DNA from: Anaerolinea thermolimosa
GTDB lineage: Bacteria > Chloroflexota > Anaerolineae > Anaerolineales > Anaerolineaceae
Direction: 5' to 3'
DNA: 64,000 nucleotides
Assembly (NCBI RefSeq): GCF_001050195.2
Contig: NZ_DF967970.1
Location: 52,026-116,025 of the forward strand
The notes under the pieces were generated by a model, which saw nothing but the letters and a program-made list of their open reading frames with translations, did not search any database and was not told the DNA's origin. The stretch's first letter is position 1. Every line of letters begins with the position of its first letter. This document shows, piece after piece, positions 53,558 through 63,102 of this stretch. The translations under genes were made by a program, and so were the position numbers.

Positions 53558-54055
53558 TTAACGCACTTCAGTGAGAGAGCCTGTTTTTACGTCATAAATG
53601 AACCCGCGCACGGGGATACTGGAAGGAATCCAGGGGTGTGATTTCACTTTTTCGATCTGCTCCCGCACATTGGTTTCCAGGTCGCTGAAGGCATGGAAGG
53701 TTTCCGGGGCTACGACACTGGTGTGGGTTGCGTGACGGAGTTTTTCCTTCAGATCTGCGTCCTGAAAGGTCAGCATTCCACATTCGGTGTGGTTGATGAT
53801 CATGAATTCCTGCGTTCCCAACAGGTGGTGAGAGATGATCAGAGAACGCAGTGCATCTTCGGTGACGACGCCGCCAGCGTTGCGGATGATATGAGCATCG
53901 CCGGTTTTCAGGCCGAGGAGTGCCTCAATTGTGAGGCGGGCGTCCATGCAGGCTACGATGGCGAGCTTGCGTGCCGGTGGAGTGGGAAGGTTCCCCAGAT
54001 TAAATGAGCGGGCGTACTGCTGGTTGTTCTTTAAGACATCATCCGTAACAGACAT
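53558..54055 (-). CDS. Beta-class carbonic anhydrase
   Basis: The 165-residue protein has the beta-CA zinc ligands in ACMDARL (Cys, with the catalytic Asp-Arg pair) and NHTECGM (His and Cys). IRNAGG follows the first motif as usual. It interconverts carbon dioxide and bicarbonate in the cytoplasm. The size suits the small bacterial subgroup. ATG 54055 is chosen because AGGAGAACTCCC lies directly upstream; an upstream in-frame start is unlikely. Confidence 0.9.
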   Translation of the reverse strand: MSVTDDVLKNNQQYARSFNLGNLPTPPARKLAIVACMDARLTIEALLGLKTGDAHIIRNAGGVVTEDALRSLIISHHLLGTQEFMIINHTECGMLTFQDADLKEKLRHATHTSVVAPETFHAFSDLETNVREQIEKVKSHPWIPSSIPVRGFIYDVKTGSLTEVR

Positions 54056-54073
54056 GGGAGTTCTCCTGAAGAA

Positions 54074-54102
54074 ATTATAGAATAACGGACGCTGGATTCT
54101 AA
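54074..54102 (-). promoter_or_regulatory. Promoter of the carbonic anhydrase gene
   Basis: On the minus strand TTAGAA and a perfect TATAAT (54074-54079) are 17 bases apart, about 20 bases before the start codon. Confidence 0.5.
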
Positions 54103-54421
54103 AAAACAAAAAACAGCTACCGGGTTAGTGAAGCATACGCCGGGCACTGCCCGGGTGGATACCTTGTATGGGGCGCTTCGTGAACCTCGTGAAAGCTGTT
54201 TGGGGACATTAAAAAGGTGGGAGGACGCGGAGGTGATGAAGCGACCCTTACCGTGTACACATGCAGGTGTTCATGGCAGATCCTCCTTTTCTCTGGCGGA
54301 AAATTTGGACAATTTTACTAGTAATATCTGTTTCGTCAAGGGAAGCGAGAGAGAAGTACAGAGGACCTGCATTTCAAGAGAAAGAGCAATTATGATACAA
54401 TTTTTTCAGAGGTATTTGACG
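54103..54421. other. Intergenic stretch without a clear gene
   Basis: An open frame runs through on the plus strand from 54128 but has no ribosome-binding site until the ATG at 54422, and its translation has no family features. It probably carries the promoter of the next gene; I found no reliable -35/-10 pair. Confidence 0.45.
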
Positions 54422-54736
54422 ATGAGCTGGCTGGCAGATCTACTGAATAAACCATATTCTTCTCATCATAAAGTCGAGGTAGAGAAGTTACTCGACGAAC
54501 TGGTTTCCATTGGCCTGCGTGACGACTATCTTTCGGAGCGGCCCGGCTCTGGGTTTAATATGCAATGCCGGAATATCCGCGCGAGGCAGATTGGCACACG
54601 CCTGAATGAAATTGGTGGGCTGGCCATGATGGAATACGCACAGCGCTACGTGCGGCGCAAGGCCGGAAAGCTGGGGCGCACCCTGGCGGAGCACCTTGAA
54701 TATGCCTGGGTGGAAATCGGGGACTGGATGAAGTAG
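54422..54736 (+). CDS. Small soluble protein of unknown function (104 aa)
   Basis: The start ATG 54422 follows GAGG by about nine bases. The protein is helical and basic, with NIRARQIGTRLNEIGGLAMMEYAQRYV in the middle. No family is recognised. The short gap to the DUF2905 gene (12 bases) suggests one transcript. An in-frame ATG at 54392 would add ten residues. Confidence 0.65.
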   Translation: MSWLADLLNKPYSSHHKVEVEKLLDELVSIGLRDDYLSERPGSGFNMQCRNIRARQIGTRLNEIGGLAMMEYAQRYVRRKAGKLGRTLAEHLEYAWVEIGDWMK

Positions 54737-54748
54737 AGACGCCGCGAG

Positions 54749-54979
54749 ATGAACCTGGAAGTTCTTGGTCGGTGGTTGTTGTTTCTGGGGGCCGGGATTG
54801 CGCTGATGGGAGGGTTGCTCTGGTTGATGGGGCGGTTTCTCCCACAGGGGGGAGATTTCCCCGGGACCATACGCATTCAGGGAAGCGGTTTTACCTGTGT
54901 GATTCCTCTCCTGGCTTCCCTTTTGCTCAGTGTGTTGCTTACCATTCTCCTGAACGTGATCGCCCGCTGGATGAAATAG
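54749..54979 (+). CDS. DUF2905-family small membrane protein
   Basis: The 76-residue protein has two membrane segments (about residues 8-30 and 50-71) around GGDFPGTIRIQGSGFTCVIPLLASLLLSVLLTILLN, the DUF2905 pattern. Function is unknown for the family. It lies directly after the 104-residue protein and is followed by an intrinsic terminator. Confidence 0.8.
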   Translation: MNLEVLGRWLLFLGAGIALMGGLLWLMGRFLPQGGDFPGTIRIQGSGFTCVIPLLASLLLSVLLTILLNVIARWMK

Positions 54980-55017
54980 CTCACGGGACGCCTCTTTCCT
55001 CTTTCAAAGAAGTATAC

Positions 55018-55051
55018 CGCCAGGGGGGAAACCCCTGGCGTGTCTGTTTTT
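55018..55051 (+). terminator. Intrinsic terminator after the DUF2905 gene
   Basis: CGCCAGGGG (55018-55026) and CCCCTGGCG (55032-55040) form a 9-bp perfect stem with a GGAAA loop, followed by TGTCTGTTTTT. Confidence 0.85.
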
Positions 55052-55113
55052 AGACTGCGGGAATCTGCAGGCTAAAATTAAGAAATTTTAGAGTTGAGGG
55101 GAGAATCAGCGGA

Positions 55114-55788
55114 TCAGCGTTCTTCCTCGGGATCGAGCCGGTAGCCCACCCCGCGAATGGTTTTAATCAGCCTGGGGTGGCGGTAATCGTGCTCGAGGGC
55201 GCGGCGGAGCCAGCTGATATGTACGTCAAGCGTGCGGGTGTCTTCAGTGTAGGCCGTATCCCAGGCCTGGCGAAAGAGGGTTTCGCGCTCGATGACCTCT
55301 CCGGGGTGTTCCATGAGGATGCGCAGGAGGGTAACGAGGCGGGGGGTGAGGCTGGTCTGGCGAGAGCCCACACGCACCCAGCGCTGTACGGGGTCGAGTT
55401 GAATAACGCCGACGCGGATGATGTCTTTGGTCTCGGTGGGGAGAAGCGATCGAATGCGGTTGATGAGTTTCTGGAGTGTGAAGGGTAAAACCAGCATCAC
55501 TTCAGCCAGAGATTCGTTCTGGTAAAGGCTGACCTGTTCGGGAGAAAGAATGAGAGCGATGGGAATGTTGGGAGCGTGAGCACGCATGGACTGGCAGATG
55601 CGTTTCCCGCTGGTGCGCATGGAGGCGGCATCGATGACCACCAGGTGGGGCTGGTAAGAATCAAGACGCCCCAGAGCAGCACTGCCATTGGGAACGCTTT
55701 CGACCTGATATCCTTTTCGCATCAGACCGGCGACAAAAGACGGGCGGTCTGCACGCTTGCCTTCAACGACTAAAATTCTTGCTTTCAT
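55114..55788 (-). CDS. OmpR-type response regulator with atypical receiver
   Basis: The 224-residue protein has a receiver-like domain (1-120) and a complete OmpR winged helix (RQTSLTPRLVTLLRILMEHPGEVIERETLF, DVHISWLRRALE, IKTIRGVGYRLD). The likely phosphate-accepting Asp (VVIDAAS) is present, but the acidic pair at the start (VVEGKRAD) is reduced and the conserved Lys of the KPF motif is replaced (LVLPFT). It may therefore work without normal phosphorylation. No histidine kinase gene is near. ATG 55788 is chosen over longer frames because the receiver begins there (KARILVVEG). Confidence 0.8.
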   Translation of the reverse strand: MKARILVVEGKRADRPSFVAGLMRKGYQVESVPNGSAALGRLDSYQPHLVVIDAASMRTSGKRICQSMRAHAPNIPIALILSPEQVSLYQNESLAEVMLVLPFTLQKLINRIRSLLPTETKDIIRVGVIQLDPVQRWVRVGSRQTSLTPRLVTLLRILMEHPGEVIERETLFRQAWDTAYTEDTRTLDVHISWLRRALEHDYRHPRLIKTIRGVGYRLDPEEER

Positions 55789-55896
55789 GACCTCACCGCA
55801 GTTCGCTGCCCTGGGAAGGGCTATCCGGCCATCCCTCGCCCCCACGTTGGTTGGCTCTTGAGGACTGCTCGAAACAGGGAATGTGGAGGTGGGGAA

Positions 55897-55902
55897 ATTA
55901 TA
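55897..55902 (-). promoter_or_regulatory. Possible -10 box of the response-regulator gene
   Basis: A perfect TATAAT on the minus strand about 110 bases before the gene; TTGAAG upstream is at a poor 20-base spacing. Confidence 0.35.
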
Positions 55903-55985
55903 CCTTAAAAAAACCTGAGGCGCTTCAAGATTTAACATTGCAATTCATCGGCGAGAGATCCCTGAAAAACAGCTGCTCTGATTGG

Positions 55986-56014
55986 TTGCATCTCGTCTTG
56001 CTGCGTGTTAGAAT
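55986..56014 (+). promoter_or_regulatory. Promoter of the DUF151 gene
   Basis: TTGCAT (55986-55991) and TAGAAT (56009-56014) are 17 bases apart, about 65 bases before ATG 56079. Confidence 0.6.
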
Positions 56015-56078
56015 AGTTGAACCTCGGATTGGTAAGAGTGTGTTTAAAAAATGAGTACAATCCGAGGGGAGGTTGGCT

Positions 56079-56684
56079 ATGTCGCGAATGGTGGAGATGG
56101 TCATCGACAGTGTGCGCGTCAGCCTGACCAATCAGCAGCGCATTGTCGTGCTGCGTGAGGTCAATGCCGAACGCTATCTGACGATCTGGATTGGGCCATT
56201 TGAAGCGGAATCGATCACCATTGCGCTGCAGGAAGTGGAACTGGCCCGCCCGCAAACCCATGATCTGCTTAAAAATGTGCTGACGGCGCTCAACGGGCGG
56301 TTGCTTCGGGTAGAAGTGGTGGCCCTGCGTGAGGAAGTGTTCTACGGCAACCTGGTTGTGGAAGTGAATGGACAGGTGATCAATATTGACTCACGTCCTT
56401 CGGATGCGCTGGCGCTGGCCGTGCGCGCAAGGGTGCCCATTCTGGTGGCGCGGGAAGTGCTGGATGAAGCCGGGGTAACACCGGAGGATGATCTTCGTTC
56501 GCAGCGGCCTGCGAGCGGCCCACTGGCGCCCACACCACGTCCAGCTCAACCGGTAGAACCGGAAGTGGAAAGCGCCTCTGAGGAACGCCTTTCGGTGTTC
56601 GAGGATTTTCTGGCGAATCTCGACCTGGATCATATTGATGACACCGAAGAGGACGAAGACGACGAAGATAAACCTGAAAAGTGA
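56079..56684 (+). CDS. Bifunctional nuclease family protein (DUF151), complete
   Basis: The 201-residue protein has the full DUF151/BFN domain in residues 1-140 (MVEMVIDSVRVSL, WIGPFEAESITIAL, RPQTHDLLKNVLTALNGRL, SRPSDALALAVR), then a Pro-rich linker and an acidic tail of about 15 Glu/Asp-rich residues. GAGGGGAGG ends six bases before ATG 56079, which rules out the TTG at 56073. Nuclease activity has been reported for a few family members; a physiological role here is unknown. The part after 56252 is the second copy of 1-433. Confidence 0.9.
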   Translation: MSRMVEMVIDSVRVSLTNQQRIVVLREVNAERYLTIWIGPFEAESITIALQEVELARPQTHDLLKNVLTALNGRLLRVEVVALREEVFYGNLVVEVNGQVINIDSRPSDALALAVRARVPILVAREVLDEAGVTPEDDLRSQRPASGPLAPTPRPAQPVEPEVESASEERLSVFEDFLANLDLDHIDDTEEDEDDEDKPEK

Positions 56685-56758
56685 GGTCGCCGGGTAGTTT
56701 GGACGGGCCGAAACCAGCCAGATGAGATATACTGGCCATCTTTTTCATCCACGCAACC

Positions 56759-56786
56759 TTGACAAACTTCCCGAGCCGGCTATAAT
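56759..56786 (+). promoter_or_regulatory. Consensus promoter for tRNA-Asn, copy 2
   Basis: Identical to 508-535: TTGACA, 16 bases, TATAAT. Confidence 0.85.
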
Positions 56787-56796
56787 AGGAACGCAT

Positions 56797-56869
56797 TCCT
56801 CGTTAGCTCAATCGGCAGAGCGGGCGGCTGTTAACCGCTAGGTTCGAGGTTCGAGTCCTCGACGAGGAG
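56797..56869 (+). tRNA. tRNA-Asn (anticodon GTT), copy 2
   Basis: Same sequence and fold as the tRNA at 546-618. Confidence 0.97.
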
Positions 56870-57108
56870 CCTTTTTATTTAACCTCCCCCAAAAGGTTCT
56901 GCGGCCCCCATTGAGGGGATGGTATTCGAGTCCTCGACGAGGAGCCTTTTTATTTAACCTCCCCAAAAAGGTTCTGCGGTCCCCATTGAGGGGATGCTAT
57001 TCGAGTCCTCGACGAGGAGCCTTTTTATTTAACCTCCCCAAAAAGGTTCTGCGGCCCCCATTGAGGGGATGGTATTCAAGCCCTCGACGAGAGGACTTTT
57101 TATTTCAG
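56850..57108 (+). repeat. 75-bp tRNA-3'-end tandem repeat, copy 2
   Basis: Same array as at 599-857, with unit starts at 56850, 56925, 57000 and 57075. Confidence 0.85.
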
Positions 57109-57179
57109 CCTGCTTCAGAAGCCATTTGATTGAAGTTGTGACGTCCTTGGCACTGGCGGGAGTGCTCCCCGGCGGGGAC

Positions 57180-57359
57180 ATGAAGGGGCTGGTAGCCATG
57201 GCACTTTTTGATCCGCGCCTGTATCTGCTGGCGTGGCTGGGGGCAGGGGCGGTGTATCTGGTCTGGCGGATCGTGCACGGTGAACGGAGAATGCCGGGGT
57301 CTGTGGGGTTTGTGGTGGGGGCGGTGGGGTGGTGGCTAGCGCGCCTGGCGTTGTTCTAA
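57180..57359 (+). CDS. Possible small membrane protein, copy 2
   Basis: Same doubtful 59-codon frame as at 929-1108, with two hydrophobic stretches and no strong ribosome-binding site. Confidence 0.3.
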   Translation: MKGLVAMALFDPRLYLLAWLGAGAVYLVWRIVHGERRMPGSVGFVVGAVGWWLARLALF

Positions 57360-57538
57360 CCAGCGTTGAAGCGAGGTCGCGCATTCGCCGGATGGAACGC
57401 CCAATAGAAGATGCCCGATGCTCACGTCTTCACCCAGGTCTGGCCAGTGGATGCCTTCTCCGTTACCGATTAAAAGCCGCGATTACTTTTAAGGGGAAAG
57501 TACTGGTTTCAACCAAATCTTTACTACACAAGTTTCTT

Positions 57539-57616
57539 GCTTAACGGTCTGCGGTTCAACCGCACGCGGAGCGAACGAATCGAGCGGAGCATGTCGGCTG
57601 CAACCGCCAGTTAGGC
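57539..57616 (-). repeat. attC-like site 1, copy 2
   Basis: Same consensus GCTTAAC and GTTAGGC ends as at 1288-1365. Confidence 0.8.
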
Positions 57617-57626
57617 GGGCGCTCAC

Positions 57627-58064
57627 TTATGCTTTGCTTTCTTCTCGAGATTCTGCCTCTGCAAGATGGTCGCCGTGGTAGCAACTCTTGAGCAAGTCAA
57701 GATCACTCTTTTCGAAGTCAAAATAGGCAATTCTCCAACCAGTTCCCGCCACAAAAGGACCGTTGACAAAAACTCCTTTTTCTTTCAATTCTTCAACTCG
57801 TCTTGGAAGATCCTTCATGGCAAAACCAACATGGTGCAAGCCTGGTCCATGCTCCTCTAGAAATTGTGTAAGTGCTGGATGGTTGATTGGGCGTAGTATC
57901 TCGATGATGGTAGGTCCACAACGGAATGCAGCCATTTCGACACTGGTTTCGCCTTCAATCATGCGGCGGTCACTCAATTCAAGTTCAAAGATGTCACGGA
58001 AGATACGCAAAGCGTCATCCATATCACTGACGACATATGCCACGTGGTGAATGTAATCAAACAT
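57627..58064 (-). CDS. VOC-family protein, copy 2
   Basis: Same gene as 1376-1813: metal-ligand His residues in HHVAYVV and LHHVGF, GAGGAG before ATG 58064, attC-like site directly downstream. Confidence 0.75.
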   Translation of the reverse strand: MFDYIHHVAYVVSDMDDALRIFRDIFELELSDRRMIEGETSVEMAAFRCGPTIIEILRPINHPALTQFLEEHGPGLHHVGFAMKDLPRRVEELKEKGVFVNGPFVAGTGWRIAYFDFEKSDLDLLKSCYHGDHLAEAESREESKA

Positions 58065-58097
58065 ACTCTCCTCTTGCACAACTTGAGTCAGTAGCCC

Positions 58098-58227
58098 GAC
58101 TAACAGCTTGCGTTACCGGCTGGTGGGTGGGACGAGGTAACGCCATCTTACCGGAACCAACTTCAAGCCACAGAAACTGCCTGAAAACGCGTAGACTCCC
58201 ACCAGTCTGGTGCACGCTGTGTTAGCC
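58098..58227 (-). repeat. attC-like site 2, copy 2
   Basis: Same as 1847-1976. Confidence 0.65.
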
Positions 58228-59034
58228 CACTTCTTTCAAATGCGGGCGAAAGGATTTCGGCAACTCGAAACGCTTTTTCCAGCAAATAAACCCTAATATA
58301 AGCGCTGACAGCATCAGCCCGATCCCGAAATCATCAATGATGAATTTGGAAAGGGGTGTATCAGTAGACATGTGTATGAACACTCCTTGCATAAACAGAT
58401 TATGGGCGCCGTGCCATAATACCGCAGGCCAAAGACTACCTGATTTGAGTCGCAACCATGCGGTAAAAAAACTCAAGCCAAGAACAGAAATTGTCAAGCT
58501 CGTTAAATCAAACCAACGTGGTGCTTGGCTATGATAATCGGCAAAGATTATGGCTGGGTAATGCCAAACGGACCAAACAGCCCAGGTCAATAACGCAGTT
58601 TTCGTAAATGTCGTCACCCTGGACAATTCTGGAACCAGGAATCCACGCCAACCGATTTCTTCACCTAATGCTGCAAGGCAAGCCGCAACCAATCCAACAG
58701 GCAGGAACAGAATATATGCCAAGGTAGGCGCGCGAAATCCAGCCAAGCTCGTTGCCCAGGCAAAACTGTAAATGATGCCAGTATAGACTAGAGGGATAAT
58801 CAGCCCCCAAATGAGATATTTCTTTTCGCCCAAACCCCAGCCCAAATTGCGAATACTTCCACGGGATAACCATAGCGTTAGGATTGCACCGATAGCTGGA
58901 CTCCACATCCATAAGGCTCCAACATCACGCGCTGATCCTGTAAGGTACATGGCAGTATAGAAGATTGAGCTAATTGCGAATGTCAAAAGGATAAAGACGA
59001 TGACTTTGCGCCAGGGCGATTCGATTCTAACCAA
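58222..59034 (-). CDS. CPBP-family intramembrane endopeptidase, copy 2
   Basis: Same 270-residue protein as 1971-2783, with the EEIGWRGF, WHYP and WHGAHN motifs of the CPBP catalytic site. Confidence 0.85.
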   Translation of the reverse strand: MVRIESPWRKVIVFILLTFAISSIFYTAMYLTGSARDVGALWMWSPAIGAILTLWLSRGSIRNLGWGLGEKKYLIWGLIIPLVYTGIIYSFAWATSLAGFRAPTLAYILFLPVGLVAACLAALGEEIGWRGFLVPELSRVTTFTKTALLTWAVWSVWHYPAIIFADYHSQAPRWFDLTSLTISVLGLSFFTAWLRLKSGSLWPAVLWHGAHNLFMQGVFIHMSTDTPLSKFIIDDFGIGLMLSALILGFICWKKRFELPKSFRPHLKEVG

Positions 59035-59058
59035 GATTCCTCCTGGTTTCTGAAAGTG

Positions 59059-59180
59059 GGCTAAAGGTTTATGTTACTTGCGGGTGGGCGGGCAAGAGCC
59101 CTTTGCAAACCAGGACCACTGCCAGCGACACGCCCCGTACCCGCAGGGCGAAGCCCTGTCCGCTGCACGCTGTGTTAGCC
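59059..59180 (-). repeat. Degenerate attC-like site 3, copy 2
   Basis: Same as 2808-2929. Confidence 0.45.
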
Positions 59181-59189
59181 CGCTCTTGG

Positions 59190-60023
59190 CTATTGAGATT
59201 TACTCCATTTATCTACCAGTATTTTAACTGTCTCTAGGATGGTTGATGCTTTATATACAATTCCCAAATCAATCATTTGTTGGGTTCTGACAATTGGGAC
59301 TTGGAAAACAGGGGAAGATATAAATGCAATCTGTCCTTGCTCTTCTCTAATCGCAACGCTAGAAATTATGCCTAAAAATAAAACTCGATTTCCGACTTCA
59401 AATACACCTTTATGTGAATAACCGCCAGTATTGACAATAAGCACAGGGCTTCCACTTAAGCCTGGGAATACGGATGCGTCTATTAGAAATAACGGTTTTC
59501 CTTCATAGTCAAGCTGGAGGTGAGTTGCTGTCGTACCTCTCCTTACAACTGGCATTAGATTTTTTGAGTCAAAAATCCCGTTTGGATAACCAATAAATAC
59601 TACTTCCTCGATTGCGTCTAAATCATTCATTTGCTCGGGGGTAGGGATGAGATTGTGAGTTATTGACTTGTAAAAAACCGTTTTGCCCTTTTTTTGAATT
59701 TGTTGTAAGACAGGGACAAGTGGCATAACTGCAACGTCAATTTCTGGGTCGGGATGTCCGAACCACTGTTGTTCAAATTTGTTCATCTGAATATCGAATC
59801 GTTGACCAATTTGAGGCGATTGTCCATCACTCAGGGTAAAAAAGAAACGTCCATCTATTGCGCCCCGAATAACGTGTTTGTTCGTCACTAAAAATAGATA
59901 TTGCTTTTCTTCTTGTTGGTAATTGAAAATAAAGGCTGTCCCCGTGCCTGTTCCATCAGGGTTTGTAGTCTCGATTCTTACTGTCGTAAATAACAACTGC
60001 TCTGCAATAGTATTGACTTGCAT
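59190..60023 (-). CDS. Trypsin-like serine peptidase domain protein, copy 2
   Basis: Same 277-residue cytoplasmic protein as 2939-3772, with His in TNKHVI, Asp in IDVAVMP and Ser in GLSGSP. Confidence 0.75.
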   Translation of the reverse strand: MQVNTIAEQLLFTTVRIETTNPDGTGTGTAFIFNYQQEEKQYLFLVTNKHVIRGAIDGRFFFTLSDGQSPQIGQRFDIQMNKFEQQWFGHPDPEIDVAVMPLVPVLQQIQKKGKTVFYKSITHNLIPTPEQMNDLDAIEEVVFIGYPNGIFDSKNLMPVVRRGTTATHLQLDYEGKPLFLIDASVFPGLSGSPVLIVNTGGYSHKGVFEVGNRVLFLGIISSVAIREEQGQIAFISSPVFQVPIVRTQQMIDLGIVYKASTILETVKILVDKWSKSQ

Positions 60024-60608
60024 AGATCCTCACATAGACTATCTTTTTACGGGCTGGCCAACTAATAATTATACGGATTCCTGATACACAGCATTCTTAC
60101 CGTATAACTGACCGAAAAAAGCATGCTCTCTCGCAAAATTTGATATACGCAAACACTTTGCGCAAGCAACACAACTGCTTGACTGGAAAGGTAACAGTAT
60201 GATTATGATGACAAGCGTGGAAAATACGTTGACACCAATAATCAAATTGCATTCCCCAAATATTGTCATTTTTGATTATAGAACAACAAAATTTGCCGTA
60301 CAAGTCGTATTGAGACTGGAGACTGTAACAAAATTGGCGGGCGAATTTTCAAAAAAAGGAATGAAGAGAGAAGACGGGGTAGAAGAGGGGATTATAGGAG
60401 GGCTCATGCCCAGAACTGACAGGCAATCGTGCTTCCGCGGAGCAACCCGGCGGTAGTTTTGTGTCCCTTGGTCCACTGGGCTTCCATCTTGAGTCTGCCG
60501 ATTATTCGTTTCGTGCATCTATTAGTCTAAAAGATATTTTTTGTGTTGTTTCAAACATTCCTTGTCATGCTTCAGTCTGTTCTGCCTGCAAACCCTTCAA
60601 GGGATTCT
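60024..60608. other. AT-rich spacer without a convincing gene, copy 2
   Basis: Same as 3773-4357; the inverted repeat TTATACGG/CCGTATAA lies at 60069-60107. Confidence 0.5.
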
Positions 60609-61239
60609 TTACCCAGCGCCGTACATGAAACGGACAGCCCTGATGCCCTCTCTCCAGTTTGTGGCAACGTGCTTGTATATTTCCGGATCGTTGTCCACGA
60701 TGGCGTCCATATCGTGCATCTCTTTCAGCTGTTCAAGGAGCAAGTTATGACCTGGCACTTCGGGGAGTAAACCTGTTGTAAAGGATCAGGTCTTTGTAAG
60801 GGAAAGGATATTCCCCGGTTTCAATGCGATGCACCACATCATAAGGGCTCCAAACCATCAGGTATTCTTTGGTTTTGTATTCATCGGGCAAGACGGGACC
60901 AAGGCGGATGGATTGCTTTCCATCCCAGTAATACCAGATGGTGGCTTCCCCAGTTTGTTCATTCTCAAAGGTTGAAATAAAACCTGGGTACTCAAAAGAG
61001 GTTATTTTCTTGAAGCCGATAACAGTCCATAAACCAGATTTTATTGCCGCAGATAAACCAGTAATGATAGGCGGGAACATTAAACCAGAAGAGAGAATTT
61101 CTTCTAAACCAGGTCTTTGTGGTGAAATGATCTTGAAAACTTGAATGATGGGGCCCATTTTATCTCGACAGAGGTACTGCCCATACGCAAAGCGTTGCCC
61201 GGAAAGAGGAATCTCGAAAATCGAGCCGACCTTAACCAT
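60609..61239 (-). pseudogene. Imm26-like gene with frameshift, copy 2
   Basis: Same as 4358-4988, including the extra base in the four-base run (60762-60765). The repeated frameshift is not independent evidence if the two copies are one molecule. Confidence 0.6.
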
Positions 61240-61253
61240 GGAACTCCTAAGGA

Positions 61254-61910
61254 TTATTTGAAAAAACCAACGGTATTCAAAATATCTTTACCTCTTTGTA
61301 TTGCGGCATTGTAAATAGGGTTTGTAGAGGAAATGCTGTTGATTTTGTTATACAAGTTTTGAAGTCCATAATGTTCTATGAGCACCTGTTCTACAGCCCT
61401 GGCATCAAATCGACTTAGATACTCAAGTCCCTGGATTGGGCGAATAATCCACCCTCTCTCACTTAGATGTTGAGTAGCTCGACGCATAAAATCATTGGTT
61501 ATTCCGACATAACGGGTAGTACCATTTTCCACTAATCTATATACCACATTAACGCCAGTTCGCACTTCATTGGTTGGGTCTCCATCTGCGGAGAGGGTGG
61601 TGGTGAGGGTGGTTGCTGTACCCAGATGGACAAGCAGGGGGTAAACGCCAGCGGCTCCTGCCCCCAAGCCGGCTCCGAGCAGCGTGCCTACCACAGCATA
61701 GAGCGCCACCTGCCCGGCGTCAATGTTGAACGAGAGAGCATCCCAGAAGCACAACCCCTGGTTGAGGTTGCGGATGACCTGAACGCCATACCCATAGGCC
61801 ACCCCACCCAGCAAACCGCCGAAACCGTCTAACAGCAGGAAGGGGTTTTCCCCGCTGGGGTCGGTAAAGCGGAGGGGGCAAGGAAAGCTCGTGTTGTTAA
61901 GGTGCAGCAA
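61254..61910 (-). CDS. Rhs tip with GIY-YIG nuclease toxin domain, copy 2
   Basis: Same as 5003-5659: FTDPSGE junction followed by VVYRLVENG and RYVGITNDF motifs. Confidence 0.65.
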   Translation of the reverse strand: MLHLNNTSFPCPLRFTDPSGENPFLLLDGFGGLLGGVAYGYGVQVIRNLNQGLCFWDALSFNIDAGQVALYAVVGTLLGAGLGAGAAGVYPLLVHLGTATTLTTTLSADGDPTNEVRTGVNVVYRLVENGTTRYVGITNDFMRRATQHLSERGWIIRPIQGLEYLSRFDARAVEQVLIEHYGLQNLYNKINSISSTNPIYNAAIQRGKDILNTVGFFK

Positions 61911-61984
61911 AAATGGGAAAAATTACTAATCTGGATACCTTAGGAGCAAATCTATGTCGGCTATGTTGGGGAAGATTTTCGGCA

Positions 61985-62287
61985 TTAAGATTTCCTCTTG
62001 GATAACTGGTTATAATCCCAAAAGTTTTGTTCTGCTTTGATGATCATCTCTCCAAGAATAGAATTTAATGGCCAAGAGTCTATAATTATCTTTCCCATCA
62101 TCCTCCTTGTGCTCAGGCTCTGACGATTTTCCTGAATGCATTTGAGCATATCCAATAACTGTTCGCGAAAGAATTCCAATTGCTTTCTTGACATAGGCCC
62201 AGATTCAGGAACTGAAACGGATGCAACATGATCATCAAGGGCATCAACTGCTTGTTGAATGGTTGTAACCACCTGCTCTTTTTTCAT
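61985..62287 (-). CDS. Candidate immunity protein, copy 2
   Basis: Same 100-residue protein as 5734-6036, coupled by ATGA to the putative toxin. Confidence 0.55.
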   Translation of the reverse strand: MKKEQVVTTIQQAVDALDDHVASVSVPESGPMSRKQLEFFREQLLDMLKCIQENRQSLSTRRMMGKIIIDSWPLNSILGEMIIKAEQNFWDYNQLSKRKS

Positions 62288-62871
62288 GGCATCAAATCCT
62301 CCAAGCTCAACACGAATTTTTGAATTTGACCCCCTGGTAAGAACTGTCCTTGAGGAGCGGCTCGACCTTCAATGATTGTTGTGCCAGGGCGGATTTGCCA
62401 TTGTCTGAAGCGAGTCATTTGATTCCATTCGCGCTTAATAGCCAAACTTTGTTGAGAGGCAGGAAATGTCTCGAAGAGAAAGCGGCCTTTTTCAAAAGCA
62501 TTGATGTTGTCATAGTACCTGATTCCATATTCAGCAAAAGTAGATACCCTAACTCTAATGGTGGGGATCTCAAACGACTCGATAATTTGCTTTCTTAGCG
62601 AATGTGGAACTCCCATTTTTTGAAGGTAAGCGGAAGCAGAACGAACACCGTCATATAAGGAATTAATGTCTCTTGTCAGTCTTGCCACATCGCCGGCATC
62701 ATCGGCGTGGGCGGCAAAGTGGACGACCATGCCCCCGGCGGGCAGGAAAGGCACTGCCAGGCTGAGGGCATCCAGCCCCAGGGCAGCCCAATCTTGCCAG
62801 CCAACGGTACAGCCGCGCCTGGTCTTGTTGAGAATGGTTATATATCGATTCCCAGGGTGATGCCATCCCAC
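62284..62871 (-). CDS. Putative Rhs-associated toxin tip, copy 2
   Basis: Same as 6033-6620; hydrophobic pre-toxin segment and IIEGRAAPQ end. Confidence 0.5.
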   Translation of the reverse strand: MGWHHPGNRYITILNKTRRGCTVGWQDWAALGLDALSLAVPFLPAGGMVVHFAAHADDAGDVARLTRDINSLYDGVRSASAYLQKMGVPHSLRKQIIESFEIPTIRVRVSTFAEYGIRYYDNINAFEKGRFLFETFPASQQSLAIKREWNQMTRFRQWQIRPGTTIIEGRAAPQGQFLPGGQIQKFVLSLEDLMP

Positions 62872-63077
62872 ACGGCATCCACAAACTCCCCGCTGGGGTC
62901 GGTGAAGCGGAGGGGGTTGTTGAGGGCGTAGGGGTAAGGGTTGAGGGTGGCGGGCTGGGATAGGATGCCGGGGAAGGGATCACGGGTGAGGAAGCGCCCC
63001 CACTGCGGTGCATAGTAGCGCGCTCTGAGATAAATCAGGTCAGTGGGGTCGTGCCACTCGCCGGTAAAGATAGGTTT
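62838..63077 (-). pseudogene. Rhs core fragment, copy 2
   Basis: Same as 6587-6826, with LIYLRARYY and RFTDPSGE motifs between two in-frame stops. Confidence 0.8.
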
Positions 63078-63102
63078 TTAAGGTGCAATGATTAGCAAAG
63101 AA

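Noticed and set aside
54128..54421. N-terminal part of a 202-codon frame before the 104-residue protein
   Set aside because: No ribosome-binding site or family features; the ATG at 54422 has GAGG upstream.
1..56251. Plasmid or phage interpretation of the apparent circle
   Set aside because: No replication, partition, mobilisation, capsid or terminase genes; content is housekeeping.
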